NCBI RefSeq assembly: GCF_014023275.1
Contig: NZ_CP054698.1
Coordinates: forward strand, 7,401,001 to 7,465,000
Direction: 5' to 3'
Origin: Nostoc edaphicum CCNP1411
GTDB taxonomy: Bacteria > Cyanobacteriota > Cyanobacteriia > Cyanobacteriales > Nostocaceae
Length of the DNA stretch: 64,000 nt
Shown here: piece by piece, positions 37,353-46,713 of the stretch
Position numbering within the stretch: the first letter of the stretch is position 1
Layout: each line of letters begins with the position of its first letter
Translations under genes and position numbers: made by a program
The notes under the pieces: model-generated
What the model saw: only the letters and a program-made list of their open reading frames with translations
Told to the model about the DNA's origin: nothing
The model's database searches: none

Positions 37353-38855
37353 CTATTCTTCTGCTAAAAAGTTAGGATTTTTAGTTGCGGTTTCTGGTGC
37401 TTCGCCTTCATAAGCAGCAGCAAAGGAACCTTTTGGTTCTTTGAGGAAGAAGGCACACATAAAAGCACAGATTAAAGCAGCTATACCCATCGTGGTAAAT
37501 AGCGTTGGAGCGTCGGTTAAGCTAAAAATTGTTAGGTAAACTACGCCGCCAAAATTCCCGTAAGCTCCCACATTGCCGGCAATTTGTCCAGTGGCTTCCT
37601 TCTTAATCATGGGTACGATGCTGTAGGTTGCACCGCAGCCAGCTTGGGCAAAGTAAGCGGCAAACATTGTAACTGCGATCGCTAGCGGAATTGGCCAGCT
37701 ACTATTAATAAAATGTGCGGTCAAATAACTAAAACCAATGCCGATACTGATAATTGTCATTGTCCATTTACGGGAGCTAAATTTATCAGAAATTAAGCCA
37801 CCACTGGGACGAGAAATCAAATTTAAGAAAGGATAGGTAGCGGCAATCATTCCAGCGACAACATGCTCTAAAGCAAAGGTTTTTTCAAAGAATGCCGGGA
37901 GCATGGAAACAACTGCCAATTCGCTACCAAAGTTAGTGATGTAAGTGAATTCCAGTAAAGCTACTTGACCAAATTGAAAGCGTTCAGATGGAGCGTAAGT
38001 TTTTTTACCACTTAGAAGTTCTCGATTTACCTGCCAAGCTTGGTAACTTTGGTAAGCAAACAATCCTGCTAATAGTAACCAAGCCAGATACATTTGGCCC
38101 AAAGTTAGGAAGTGAATATTCTTTTGTTCCAAGCGCCAAGCTAATAAACCTAGAGCGAAAATCAAACCAAAATTAGAGATAATTAGCGCCCAGAAGCTTT
38201 TAACGCTCGTCACTTCTAGAGAACCATTTTTCTTAGGTTTTTTGTAAACTTTACCAGTGGGCGTATCTTGAACGCTGTTGTAATAAATTACGCCGTAAAT
38301 AGCAGTAATTATCCCTGTAAGTGCGATCGCAAACCGCCAGTTAGAAGCACCACCAGCGAAAAAACTAGTAGAAACTGCAAGTATCGGCAAAGCAAACTCT
38401 GCACCAAAAGCCCCAAAGTTGCCCCAACCGCCATAAATGCCTTGAGCAATTCCCATCTCCTTCGGCTGAAACCATTCCGCCACCATGCGGATACCCACAA
38501 CAAACCCAGAGCCGACAATTCCCATCAGCAAACGACTGATGACTAATTGATTAAAATCTTGCGCTAGCGCCGTCGCCAAACAAGGAACCACCGCAAACAT
38601 TAACAGCATTGAATAGGTGATTCTGGGGCCGAAACGATCCAGAAGCATCCCAATAATGAGCCGTGCAGGGATTGTAAGGGCCAGGTTACAGATGCCCAAA
38701 GTTTTGATTTGCTCAGGCGCTAAACTTAATTCTTTGCCAATCGTTGTAGCGAAGGGAGCAAAATTAAACCAACAGACAAAGGTGAGAAAGAAGGCAAACC
38801 AAGTTTGATGTAAGATGCGGTAGCGATCGCTGAATGAAAATAATCCTTTAAGCAT
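37353..38855 (-). CDS. nrtP: MFS nitrate/nitrite permease NrtP
   Basis: The 500-residue protein is a nitrate-nitrite porter (NNP) family member with 12 membrane helices. Signature regions are LTIPARLIIGMLLDRFGPRI and GNFGAFGAEFALPIL on the N-terminal half, and NLISRPSGGLISDKFSSRKW and AGCGATYSIVPMIKKEATGQ with GNVGAYGNFGGV on the C-terminal half (nitrate signature Gly-rich helices). NrtP from Nostoc punctiforme has been characterised as a high-affinity nitrate/nitrite transporter. Here it follows the complete ABC transporter nrtABCD on the same strand, which is unusual. A repeat-rich spacer (38880-39066) separates it from nrtD. Confidence 0.94.
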   Translation of the reverse strand: MLKGLFSFSDRYRILHQTWFAFFLTFVCWFNFAPFATTIGKELSLAPEQIKTLGICNLALTIPARLIIGMLLDRFGPRITYSMLLMFAVVPCLATALAQDFNQLVISRLLMGIVGSGFVVGIRMVAEWFQPKEMGIAQGIYGGWGNFGAFGAEFALPILAVSTSFFAGGASNWRFAIALTGIITAIYGVIYYNSVQDTPTGKVYKKPKKNGSLEVTSVKSFWALIISNFGLIFALGLLAWRLEQKNIHFLTLGQMYLAWLLLAGLFAYQSYQAWQVNRELLSGKKTYAPSERFQFGQVALLEFTYITNFGSELAVVSMLPAFFEKTFALEHVVAGMIAATYPFLNLISRPSGGLISDKFSSRKWTMTIISIGIGFSYLTAHFINSSWPIPLAIAVTMFAAYFAQAGCGATYSIVPMIKKEATGQIAGNVGAYGNFGGVVYLTIFSLTDAPTLFTTMGIAALICAFMCAFFLKEPKGSFAAAYEGEAPETATKNPNFLAEE

Positions 38856-38879
38856 TGCAATCTTTCTAATTGAAGAGGA

Positions 38880-39066
38880 CGGTAGGGGAGCAGGGGGAGA
38901 TGAGGGAGCAGGGGGGAGCAGGGGGGAGCAGGGGGGGAGCAGGGGGAGGCAGGGGGAGGTAGGGGAGGTAAGGGAAGAAAATAATTAATGACCCTTGACT
39001 CTTGTAGAGACGCAATTAATCGCGTCTGTACTCTTGACAAATGACCAATGACAAATGACAAATGAC
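38880..39066. repeat. STRR repeats between nrtD and nrtP
   Basis: GGGGAGCAGGGGGGAGCAGG-type units run from 38885 to 38970. A GTAGAGACGC…GCGTCT palindrome lies at 39003-39029. ATGACCAATGACAAATGACA units lie at 39041-39066. Three repeat families are stacked in one spacer. Confidence 0.8.
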
Positions 39067-39081
39067 TCCGCAAAGCGGTAA

Positions 39082-39921
39082 TTACTCGTCAGCGTGAGCA
39101 AATCGGCGGAAGAGGAAGTCTAGAGCGTAATTTCGCAGGTTATAGTATTCCGGGTCTTCCATGATGCGGCGACGATTGCGGGGACGGGAGAAGGGAATAT
39201 TCAGGATTTCACCAATGTGAGCAGATGGGCCGTTAGTCATCATCACAACTCTGTCTGCGAGGAAAAGCGCTTCATCGATGTCATGAGTAATCATTAGTAC
39301 GGTGACTTGATGTTCACGCCAGATTTCCAGGAGTTCTTCTTGTAATTCTTCTTTTGTGATGGCATCTAATGCCCCAAAGGGTTCATCGAGAATCAAAACT
39401 TGCGGACGGATGGAAAGGGCACGAGCGATCGCAACTCTCTGTTTCATCCCACCAGAAAGTTGATTGGGTTTTTTGTCAGCTGCTTCTGTGAGTCCCACCA
39501 TTGCCAAATGTTCTCTGACGATCGCCCGCTTTTCTGCCTGGGGTTTTTTCGGAAACACCGAATCAACAGCGAGATAAACGTTATCAAAGACACTCAGCCA
39601 AGGCAGTAGACAATAATTTTGGAATACCATCATCCGGTCTGGGCCTGGTTCGGTGATGGGTTTGTCTTGCAGCAGGACAATACCATCGGTGGGAGTATTA
39701 AACCCAGAAACCATGTTAAGCAGAGTTGATTTGCCGCAGCCAGAGTGACCGATTATGCAAACAAATTCACCCTCGCGCACTTTCAGATCAACTCCATCCA
39801 GTACGGTGTAGGGGCCTTCAGAAGTTGGATAAATTTTGCTTACACCTTCAATCACCAAAAAATTTTCTGCTTTTTTCGTTTGCTGTTGATTGATTTGGGT
39901 TTTGCTGTTTACTATTTGCAT
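39082..39921 (-). CDS. nrtD: Nitrate ABC transporter ATPase NrtD
   Basis: The 279-residue protein is an ABC ATPase with Walker [17 protein letters not shown], signature [15 protein letters not shown] and Walker [14 protein letters not shown] followed by His loop MITHDIDEAL. It lacks the C-terminal binding domain of NrtC, which defines NrtD. It pairs with NrtC to drive the NrtB permease. Confidence 0.95.
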   Translation of the reverse strand: MQIVNSKTQINQQQTKKAENFLVIEGVSKIYPTSEGPYTVLDGVDLKVREGEFVCIIGHSGCGKSTLLNMVSGFNTPTDGIVLLQDKPITEPGPDRMMVFQNYCLLPWLSVFDNVYLAVDSVFPKKPQAEKRAIVREHLAMVGLTEAADKKPNQLSGGMKQRVAIARALSIRPQVLILDEPFGALDAITKEELQEELLEIWREHQVTVLMITHDIDEALFLADRVVMMTNGPSAHIGEILNIPFSRPRNRRRIMEDPEYYNLRNYALDFLFRRFAHADE

Positions 39922-40011
39922 CGTAAGTTTATCTATGAGTAGTTTGTTATTTGTTCTTTGTCAGTCACAAATGACCAATGACTAATGAACGCGATGTGCA
40001 ACTTAATATTT

Positions 40012-40105
40012 TGACCTCTCTCCAAACCTCTCTCCTAAAAGGAGAGAGGCTTTGATTTTTGCTCCCCTTCCCTTGTAGGGAAGGGGTTGGGGGTTAGGTT
40101 TGAGA
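40012..40105. repeat. Paired palindromes between nrtC and nrtD
   Basis: CCTCTCTCCTAAAAGGAGAG + AGG (about 40028-40050) and CCCCTTCCCTTGTAGGGAAG + GGG (about 40063-40086) are two adjacent hairpins of the dispersed type. They could affect the nrtC-nrtD message. STRR TGACCAATGACTAATGA precedes them. Confidence 0.7.
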
Positions 40106-40134
40106 TAAAGTCGCACATGGCATGGCGTTAATAA

Positions 40135-42123
40135 CTAAAGAAATACTTCTTCAATACGTATTTGTCGTTTAATTTCCAAGCTTTTGAGATACTCTATCGG
40201 CTCTGATGGGTTAAAAACTTTCCCATCAAATAAGTGAACAGGGTCATCTTCTCCGATATCGAGTAAGCCGAGTTCGCGGGCAGCAGCACCAAATATATCT
40301 GTGCGACAGACTCTTTCAATTACCTCCACCCAGTTTTTCGGGAAGGGTGTTAAACCCCAACGTGCCATCTGAGTGGCCATCCATAAAATTTCAGTGCGGT
40401 TGGGATAGTTGGTTTGATTGAGATAAAACTGGTTGTATGCTTTAAATTCTTGTGGTTCTGTACCGTCGCCGCGATCGTAGCGATCAACGAAACCAGGACG
40501 AACATATACAGGATCTATGTCTAAGTATTCAGGACGGCAGAGTATTTCTAAAATTTCTTCGCGGTTGCGGAAATCGTCACAGTATTTACAAGCTTCTAAC
40601 AGGGCTTTAAGCAGAGCAAGATAAGTTTCTGGATATTTCTGCGCCCAATCTTCCCGCACTCCCAACACTTTTTTCGGCTGTCCTGACCAAATTTCTAAAG
40701 CTGTGGCGGCAACAAAGCCTAAGTCTTGATGAACAGCAAGATAGTTCCAGGGTTCTCCAGCACAGTAACCGTCAATATTTCCAGCTTTGAGTTGAGAAAC
40801 CATTTCCATTGGTGGAATCACCGTTAAGCTGACATCTCGATCGGGATCTATATCACCAGCCGCTAGCCAATAACGCAGAATTAGGTTCAGCATAGACGTT
40901 GGATGAACTACACCCAAAGTCAGAATTTGGTCGGGAGCGGCGTTAATCGCTACTTTTAAATCAGCTAGATTTCTGACACCTTGGCTATACAATCTTTTGC
41001 TTAAGGTGATGGCGTTCGCATTGCGAGAGATATTTAGGGCATTGATTATAGGAATTGGTTTTTTACCACCAGCACCCAAAGTTAGGGCTAAGGGCATTCC
41101 CGCCAGCATTTGGGCTGCATCTAATTTGCCAGTAACAACCCCTTGAGCTATTTCCTTCCAGCTATTTGCACGAGTGAGGGTGATATTTTCTAAACCGTAC
41201 TGAGCAAAGAAGCCTTTTTCTTGAGCAACGATTAAAGGTGCAGCATCAGTCAGAGGCATAAAGCCAATTTCTAAATTGACTTTTTCTAAGCCGTTGCGGG
41301 ATATGGCTACTGGTGCTGAAGTCTGCTGTGCTTTGCGTTTCTTAACCAGTTTTTGTTGGTTGAGGAAGTAAATCATTTCATTCCGCAGACTGTAGTAGCT
41401 GGGATGTTTGACGACTTCCAAGCGTTGACGCGGGCGAGGGATTGGCACTTCGAGGATTTGCCCGATGTGAGCTTCTGGGCCATTGGTGAGCATGACAACG
41501 CGATCGCTCAATAACAGCGCTTCATCTACGTCATGTGTCACCATCACACAAGTAACGTTGTGTTCGTTGCAAATTTTCATCAGTTGTTCTTGCAAACTAC
41601 CCCGCGTTAGGGCATCCAAGGCTCCAAAGGGTTCGTCTAGCAGTAACAACTTGGGACGAGTTGCTAAGGCGCGAGCGATCGCTACTCGTTGTTTCATTCC
41701 CCCAGATAACTCACTAGGGCGTTTATTCGCCGCTAGACGCAGCCCCACCATATCGATATGTTCTTCGATAATGCTTCTGCGATCGCCTTTGGGCTTATCC
41801 TTGTACACTTCATCTACAGCTAAGGCGATATTTTCCCGTACTGTTAACCAAGGTAGTAAAGAGTAGTTTTGAAACACAACCATCCGATCTGGGCTGGGTT
41901 CTCTAACTTCTCGCCCTTCTAAAGTCACACCTCCAACACTTGCTCTATCTAAACCTGCAATGATGTTGAGCAAAGTAGATTTACCACAACCCGAATGTCC
42001 AATTAGAGAAACAAATTCCCCTTGCTGGATTTTCAACTCAATGTTTTTTAGAGCAATATATTTGCCGCCATTCGGAAGTTCAAATACACGGTCAATATGG
42101 TCAACTTCAACAAAAGTAGTCAT
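40135..42123 (-). CDS. nrtC: Nitrate ABC transporter ATPase/binding-domain fusion NrtC
   Basis: The 662-residue protein joins an ABC ATPase (residues about 1-260: [52 protein letters not shown]) to an NrtA-like solute-binding domain (residues about 280-650: [20 protein letters not shown], and [17 protein letters not shown]). The second domain has been shown in Synechococcus to mediate ammonium-dependent inhibition of transport. It lies between nrtB and nrtD. Confidence 0.96.
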   Translation of the reverse strand: MTTFVEVDHIDRVFELPNGGKYIALKNIELKIQQGEFVSLIGHSGCGKSTLLNIIAGLDRASVGGVTLEGREVREPSPDRMVVFQNYSLLPWLTVRENIALAVDEVYKDKPKGDRRSIIEEHIDMVGLRLAANKRPSELSGGMKQRVAIARALATRPKLLLLDEPFGALDALTRGSLQEQLMKICNEHNVTCVMVTHDVDEALLLSDRVVMLTNGPEAHIGQILEVPIPRPRQRLEVVKHPSYYSLRNEMIYFLNQQKLVKKRKAQQTSAPVAISRNGLEKVNLEIGFMPLTDAAPLIVAQEKGFFAQYGLENITLTRANSWKEIAQGVVTGKLDAAQMLAGMPLALTLGAGGKKPIPIINALNISRNANAITLSKRLYSQGVRNLADLKVAINAAPDQILTLGVVHPTSMLNLILRYWLAAGDIDPDRDVSLTVIPPMEMVSQLKAGNIDGYCAGEPWNYLAVHQDLGFVAATALEIWSGQPKKVLGVREDWAQKYPETYLALLKALLEACKYCDDFRNREEILEILCRPEYLDIDPVYVRPGFVDRYDRGDGTEPQEFKAYNQFYLNQTNYPNRTEILWMATQMARWGLTPFPKNWVEVIERVCRTDIFGAAARELGLLDIGEDDPVHLFDGKVFNPSEPIEYLKSLEIKRQIRIEEVFL

Positions 42124-42180
42124 TGGTAATTAGTCCTTTGTCATTTGTCCTTGGTCATTTGTTCTTAGTGACTACTTTTA

Positions 42181-43014
42181 TTATTCGGGGACAACTTTGC
42201 TGGCTATAAAGCCAACCATTCTATCTAGAATTAATCCGACTAAACCAACATAAATTAGTGCGAGGATAATTTCACTTAAGTTAGTTTCTGTGGTTGTGTT
42301 GTAAGCATCCCAAATAAATGAGCCAATTCCCACGCCGCCGACTAACATTTCTGCTGCAACGATTGCTAGCCAAGATAAACCAATGCCAATGCGTAACCCT
42401 GTGAATATATAAGGAACAGTTGCAGGAAACACAACTTTTAGGAAATATTTTAATCCTTTCAAACGTAAAACTCTAGCTACGTTTACATAGTCTTGAGGAA
42501 TTTGTTGCACGCCCACCGTAGTGTTGATCACAATCGGCCAAATGGATGTAATGAAAATCACGAAAATAGCTGAAGGATTCGCTTGTTGAAATGCTGCCAG
42601 GGAAATTGGTAGCCATGCTAGAGGCGGTACTGTCCGTAACACTTGAAAAATAGGATCTACGGCATTATAAAGTAACTTATTAGCACCAACAAAAATCCCC
42701 AATGCAACGCCAACAATTGCTGCTAGCGAAAAGCCTAAAGCAACTCTTCCCAAACTACTAAGTATCTGCCAGCCCAAACCTTTATCACTTTCACCATTAT
42801 CGAAAAATGGATCGATGATAAAAGGGTTCCAAGTTTCTGAAAATGTTTCTATTGGGCCAGGTAAACCAAAGTTAGGAGTTAAACAAACTAGTTGCCAAAT
42901 CACTAAAAAAATAGCTAAGGCTACCAGTGGCGGCACAATTTTTTGCGAAACTAATTTATTGAGATTTTTGCGGTTATTTTTTCTGAAATTGCGACTTCCA
43001 AGAATAGCTGCCAT
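42181..43014 (-). CDS. nrtB: Nitrate ABC transporter permease NrtB
   Basis: The 277-residue membrane protein has about six helices and the permease EAA-like loop (PQDYVNVARVLRLKGLKYFL). FQVLRTVPPLAWLPISLAAF and FIWDAYNTTTETNLSEIILA are typical of NrtB/SsuC permeases. It forms the membrane channel of NrtABCD. Confidence 0.95.
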   Translation of the reverse strand: MAAILGSRNFRKNNRKNLNKLVSQKIVPPLVALAIFLVIWQLVCLTPNFGLPGPIETFSETWNPFIIDPFFDNGESDKGLGWQILSSLGRVALGFSLAAIVGVALGIFVGANKLLYNAVDPIFQVLRTVPPLAWLPISLAAFQQANPSAIFVIFITSIWPIVINTTVGVQQIPQDYVNVARVLRLKGLKYFLKVVFPATVPYIFTGLRIGIGLSWLAIVAAEMLVGGVGIGSFIWDAYNTTTETNLSEIILALIYVGLVGLILDRMVGFIASKVVPE

Positions 43015-43064
43015 TACCTTTTTTCTCCAGTTCCCTTTATGTAGCCAAGCGAAAAAAATTAAAG

Positions 43065-43100
43065 TTTGTAGTAAGGACTTCAGTCCTAAAAAATCTTGCC
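43065..43100. repeat. GTAGT-AAGGACTTCAGTCCT repeat between nrtA and nrtB
   Basis: TTTGTAGTAAGGACTTCAGT then CCTAAAAAATCTTGCC is a copy of the dispersed palindrome also at 44558 and 18847. Confidence 0.65.
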
Positions 43101-43167
43101 ATTAGCGAGATTCTTCTCGTTAAACACTAAGATTATGTTGGATGTTTCATTATCCCTAAAAGCTTCA

Positions 43168-44490
43168 TTAAACCTTCTTAATTTTCAAACTCTGCAAATA
43201 TTCTTCTGGTTTGTCAGGGTCAAACTTCACACCATCGAAGAAAGTCTCAATTCCACGAGAACTACTCTTAGGAATTTCAGCATCAGCAACACCAATAGCT
43301 TTAGCTGCTTGTTTCCACAAGTCCTCTTTATTCACTTGATTAACTATTTCTTGAACCTTAGTATCTTTTGGTAAATAGCCCCAGCGAATTTCTTCTGTTA
43401 AAAACCAAATATCATGGCTTTTGTAAGGATAGGAGGCATTATCTACCCAGAATTTCATCGGATGTGAAAAATTTTGCTCAGTCCGTCCATCGCCAAAGTC
43501 AATATTGCCTTTAGACCTTTCTAAAATATCTGCAACGGCAACGTTAAAGTATTTCCGGTCAGAACAGATTTTGCACATTTCCTCTTTATTCTCGGCGCGA
43601 TCGCACCATTGTTGAGCTTCCAAAACTGCCATCAACAATGCTTGTGCAGCATTAGGATTTTGATCAACCCAATCTTTCCGCATCGCAAAGGCTTTTTCTG
43701 GGTGATCTTTCCACAACTCGCCTGTAACTAAAGCCGAATAACCTAATTTTTGGTTCACCAATTGAGCATTCCAAGGCTCTCCCACACAGAAAGAATCGAT
43801 GGTGCTGACTTTCATATTTGCCACCATTTGCGGTGGTGGTACAGGTGATAAAACCACATCTTGATCTGGATTGATACCACCAGCTGCTAACCAATAGCGC
43901 ATCCATAAATCATGAGTGCCGCCAGGAAAAGTCATACCAAATTTCAAGGCTTTTTGCTCGGCTTTGGCAAGACTCGCAGCTTCTTTAAGCGCCTTACTTT
44001 CTAATTTTACATTCAGATTTTTAAATTTATTTGCAACAGAAATAGCCTGACCATTAGTATTTAATCTTGCCAAAATATACATTGGCACTTTATCGTTAAT
44101 GGTCATCAAATAAGGCATGGGGCTGAGGATGTGTGCACCATCAATACCACCGCCAGATGAGCCAATTTTTAAGTTATCACGGGTGACAGTCCAAGATTTT
44201 TGTTTGATGACCTCAACATCAGTCATGCCGTATTTAGCAAAGAAACCCTTTTCTTTAGCAATAATTAGGGGAGCAGCATCAGTTAGAGCGATGAATCCTA
44301 ATTTGGCTTTGGTTGTTTCTACTTTTGGTGCATTAGCTACTGTAGAGACATTGGCAGCCGGAGCCGCAGAGGGTGCATTACCACCTGTTGAGGCTGTATT
44401 GCTACCGGAAGAACAACCATGAGCCAGGATAGAAGCCGCCGCCGCAGTAGTGGTGGTTAAAATAAATTTTCTGCGCGAAATATTTTTCAT
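43168..44490 (-). CDS. nrtA: Nitrate-binding lipoprotein NrtA
   Basis: NrtA binds nitrate and nitrite outside the cytoplasmic membrane and feeds NrtB. The preferred start at 44490 (MKNISRRKFILTTTTAAAAS) has AAGGA upstream; an ATG seven codons earlier is also open. The leader has a twin-arginine motif SRRKFI and a lipobox-like LAHGC. The mature domain has [35 protein letters not shown] and DSFCVGEPWNAQLV, closely matching NrtA. About 440 residues. Confidence 0.95.
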   Translation of the reverse strand: MKNISRRKFILTTTTAAAASILAHGCSSGSNTASTGGNAPSAAPAANVSTVANAPKVETTKAKLGFIALTDAAPLIIAKEKGFFAKYGMTDVEVIKQKSWTVTRDNLKIGSSGGGIDGAHILSPMPYLMTINDKVPMYILARLNTNGQAISVANKFKNLNVKLESKALKEAASLAKAEQKALKFGMTFPGGTHDLWMRYWLAAGGINPDQDVVLSPVPPPQMVANMKVSTIDSFCVGEPWNAQLVNQKLGYSALVTGELWKDHPEKAFAMRKDWVDQNPNAAQALLMAVLEAQQWCDRAENKEEMCKICSDRKYFNVAVADILERSKGNIDFGDGRTEQNFSHPMKFWVDNASYPYKSHDIWFLTEEIRWGYLPKDTKVQEIVNQVNKEDLWKQAAKAIGVADAEIPKSSSRGIETFFDGVKFDPDKPEEYLQSLKIKKV

Positions 44491-44557
44491 TTTTCCTTGA
44501 TTTTTTGTCATTTTTTAAGCACTAGCAATTAAGTAGCAAGGCGTAAATAAATTCAAG

Positions 44558-44607
44558 TTTGTAGTGAGGACTTTAGTCCTAATAATCCTTGCTCACCCAC
44601 TACGAAC
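44558..44607. repeat. GTAGT-GAGGACTTTAGTCCT repeat between nirA and nrtA
   Basis: TTTGTAGTGAGGACTTTAGT…TTGCTCACCCACTACGAAC has outer inverted arms GTAGTG/CACTAC and a central palindrome. It is in the nirA-nrtA spacer and could fold in the operon mRNA. Confidence 0.7.
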
Positions 44608-44646
44608 TAGGATTTTATTTCATTTTTAATAATTCCTACCTACTCA

Positions 44647-46251
44647 CTAACTGTTAATTACTAAAGCTTCTTGCTTGAGTTTTGCCTCAAAGTTTTTGAT
44701 TAGTAATTCTTGCAATACTGGCTGCAAATCTTCGCATGGTATGCCTTTGATAACGCAAGTTCCTAAATGAGCGTCTTTGCCAACTTTGCCGCCCATATAT
44801 ATGTCAACGCCTTCCAAGGTTTTGCCATTTTTGCGAGTTTTAGTTCCCATTAAGCCGATATCTGCAACTTGGGGCTGTCCGCAAGAGTTGGGGCATCCTG
44901 TCCAATGAATTCGCACTGGTTTGGTGAAGGTTAAGTCTTCTTCTAAGGCTTTAATCATTTCCAGGGCGCGGTTTTTGGTTTCGATGAGGGCAAAGTTGCA
45001 AAATTGTGCGCCTGTGCAAGATACTAGCGATCGCGCCAGTAAACCAGGATCAATAGAAAACCTTTCCAGCAAGGGTTCTGTTGAAAATATTTCTAAACGC
45101 GAGTCAGCAATATTGGGGATAACAATGTTTTGCTCAACTGTGAAACGGATTTCGCCAGTACCGTAAACTTCTGCTAGACGCGCAATTTCAAACATATCTT
45201 CGGCATACAACCGACCGACAGGAATGTGCAAGCCTACATAATTTAACCCTGCTTGTTTTTGTTTATGTACCCCAATGTGGTCGCGTTTTTCCCAGTCGAT
45301 TTCGTCTTTTGCGGCTGCGGGTAATAATGATTTACCCAAACGGCTTTCTACTTCTGCTCGAAACTTTTCTAAACCCCATTCATCAATTAGCCACATCAAG
45401 CGCGATTTTTGCCGATTAGCACGCGGGCCATGATCACGAAATACTTCCAAAACGGCTCTACATACAGCTACCACATCTTCTGGAAGTACCCAAGCATTCA
45501 GAGGAATCGCCGCCTCACAACGTTTAGCTGAGAAAAAGCCACCCACGAGGATGTTGAAGCCAAATATTGGTGATTGGTAAAATTCTTGCCCTATCCCCTG
45601 TCCCCTGTCCCCTATCCCCTCCTTAAATGCTGGTACGAAAGCCAAATCATTGATTTCAGCGTGAACTGAATTGTCTCTTCCACCTGCGATCGCAATATTA
45701 AACTTCCGTGGTAAGTTGCTAAACTCTGGATTCCCTTCACCTTTGTTGGTGAGCATATCTTGAATTTGCTGTACCAACTCTCGTGTGTCGTACAACTCAT
45801 CTGCATCCAACCCCGCCACCGGATCGCCTGTGATATTGCGGACGTTATCCATCCCTGATTGGATAGTGGTTAAATCAACTGCGTGAAATCTATTAAATAT
45901 ATCTGGTAAATCTTCAATCCTGATCCCCCGTAATTGAATGTTCTGTCTCGTAGTAATATCGGCGCAGCCATCATCTCCGTAACGCTGCACCACTTCAGCC
46001 AAAACACGCATTTGACTGCTGGAAAGGATACCGTTAGGCATCCGTAACCGCATCATAAATTTGCCTGGGGTAACTGGGCGAAAAAACACACCCACCCACT
46101 TGAGCCGATGATCGCGATCTATTTCGTTCATTGCTTCCCAGCCGAGGGCGGCAAATTTCTCTATCTCGCTCTTGATAGCGAGTCCATCTTTTTCTGCTTT
46201 TAATTTCTCGAACTTATTGAGGCTGGTAGTGGTAGTTGCTGTGTCTGTCAT
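44647..46251 (-). CDS. nirA: Ferredoxin-nitrite reductase NirA
   Basis: NirA reduces nitrite to ammonium with electrons from ferredoxin, using sirohaem and a 4Fe-4S cluster. The cluster ligands are visible as SCTGAQFCN (Cys-x5-Cys) and TGCPNSCGQP (Cys-x3-Cys) in the C-terminal half. The N-terminal half has RLRMPNGILSSSQMRVLAEV and DITTRQNIQLRGI. The 534-residue length is slightly above typical (about 510) in part because a repeat-derived insert (KEGIGDRGQGIGQEFYQS) lies near residue 215. It is the first gene after the NtcA promoter and heads the operon. Confidence 0.97.
   Translation of the reverse strand: MTDTATTTTSLNKFEKLKAEKDGLAIKSEIEKFAALGWEAMNEIDRDHRLKWVGVFFRPVTPGKFMMRLRMPNGILSSSQMRVLAEVVQRYGDDGCADITTRQNIQLRGIRIEDLPDIFNRFHAVDLTTIQSGMDNVRNITGDPVAGLDADELYDTRELVQQIQDMLTNKGEGNPEFSNLPRKFNIAIAGGRDNSVHAEINDLAFVPAFKEGIGDRGQGIGQEFYQSPIFGFNILVGGFFSAKRCEAAIPLNAWVLPEDVVAVCRAVLEVFRDHGPRANRQKSRLMWLIDEWGLEKFRAEVESRLGKSLLPAAAKDEIDWEKRDHIGVHKQKQAGLNYVGLHIPVGRLYAEDMFEIARLAEVYGTGEIRFTVEQNIVIPNIADSRLEIFSTEPLLERFSIDPGLLARSLVSCTGAQFCNFALIETKNRALEMIKALEEDLTFTKPVRIHWTGCPNSCGQPQVADIGLMGTKTRKNGKTLEGVDIYMGGKVGKDAHLGTCVIKGIPCEDLQPVLQELLIKNFEAKLKQEALVINS
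45583..45620. repeat. STRR inserted in frame inside nirA
   Basis: CCCTATCCCCTGTCCCCTGT and CCCCTATCCCCT units (7-mers CCCCTGT/CCCCTAT) lie in the coding strand complement and encode EGIGDRGQGIGQ in a position before the conserved FGFNILVGGFFSAKRC. The frame is kept. Confidence 0.85.
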
Positions 46252-46509
46252 GACGCTGACTCTCGTTACAAATTACTAATAGAGGATCTGTAGTGGTAAT
46301 TGCCCAATATCAATCTGTAGCTACATCAGATGCTGTATCTACAAGGGTTAGGGAATAAAAACTTAATATTTGTTACGGCTGATTATGGTTGCTCAAAAGT
46401 ATTCCAACGTGAAACTTCAAATCCGTGGTTAGTTAAAGAAAACTTGTCGTTGTTTACATCTGGGAAATTTGTCAAGCAGGTTTAGATAATGTTCATGTAA
46501 CAATTTCGA

Positions 46510-46558
46510 TACTCATAACTTAAGGTGAGATTTCTGTTAAAATCGTATAAATTGTTAC
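46510..46558 (-). promoter_or_regulatory. NtcA-activated promoter of the nirA operon
   Basis: GTATAAATTGTTAC at 46545-46558 is a perfect NtcA palindrome GTA-N8-TAC. Read toward nirA, it is followed by 22 bases and TAAGTT (46522-46517), which fits the TAN3T -10 box at the spacing of class II NtcA promoters. The start would be near 46510, leaving a leader of about 260 bases before nirA. In the other direction no TAN3T occurs at that spacing. An NtcB site is expected nearby but I cannot define it. Confidence 0.85.
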
Positions 46559-46713
46559 GATTTTTTAGTAAAATTGCTGAAACCGGATAAATAATATGCC
46601 TTTTTTGCATCAAAATCACCAACAAGTAAGGCAAAGTGCTTAGTGAAGGGTATTTGAAATGACCGAAGCGATAATCCAAAATTGACTAAAACTTAGATAT
46701 TATTTCAGCAACT

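Noticed and set aside
46497..46512. Second NtcA-like site GTA…TAC
   Set aside because: The spacing between GTA and TAC is 10 bases, not 8, and no -10 box fits.
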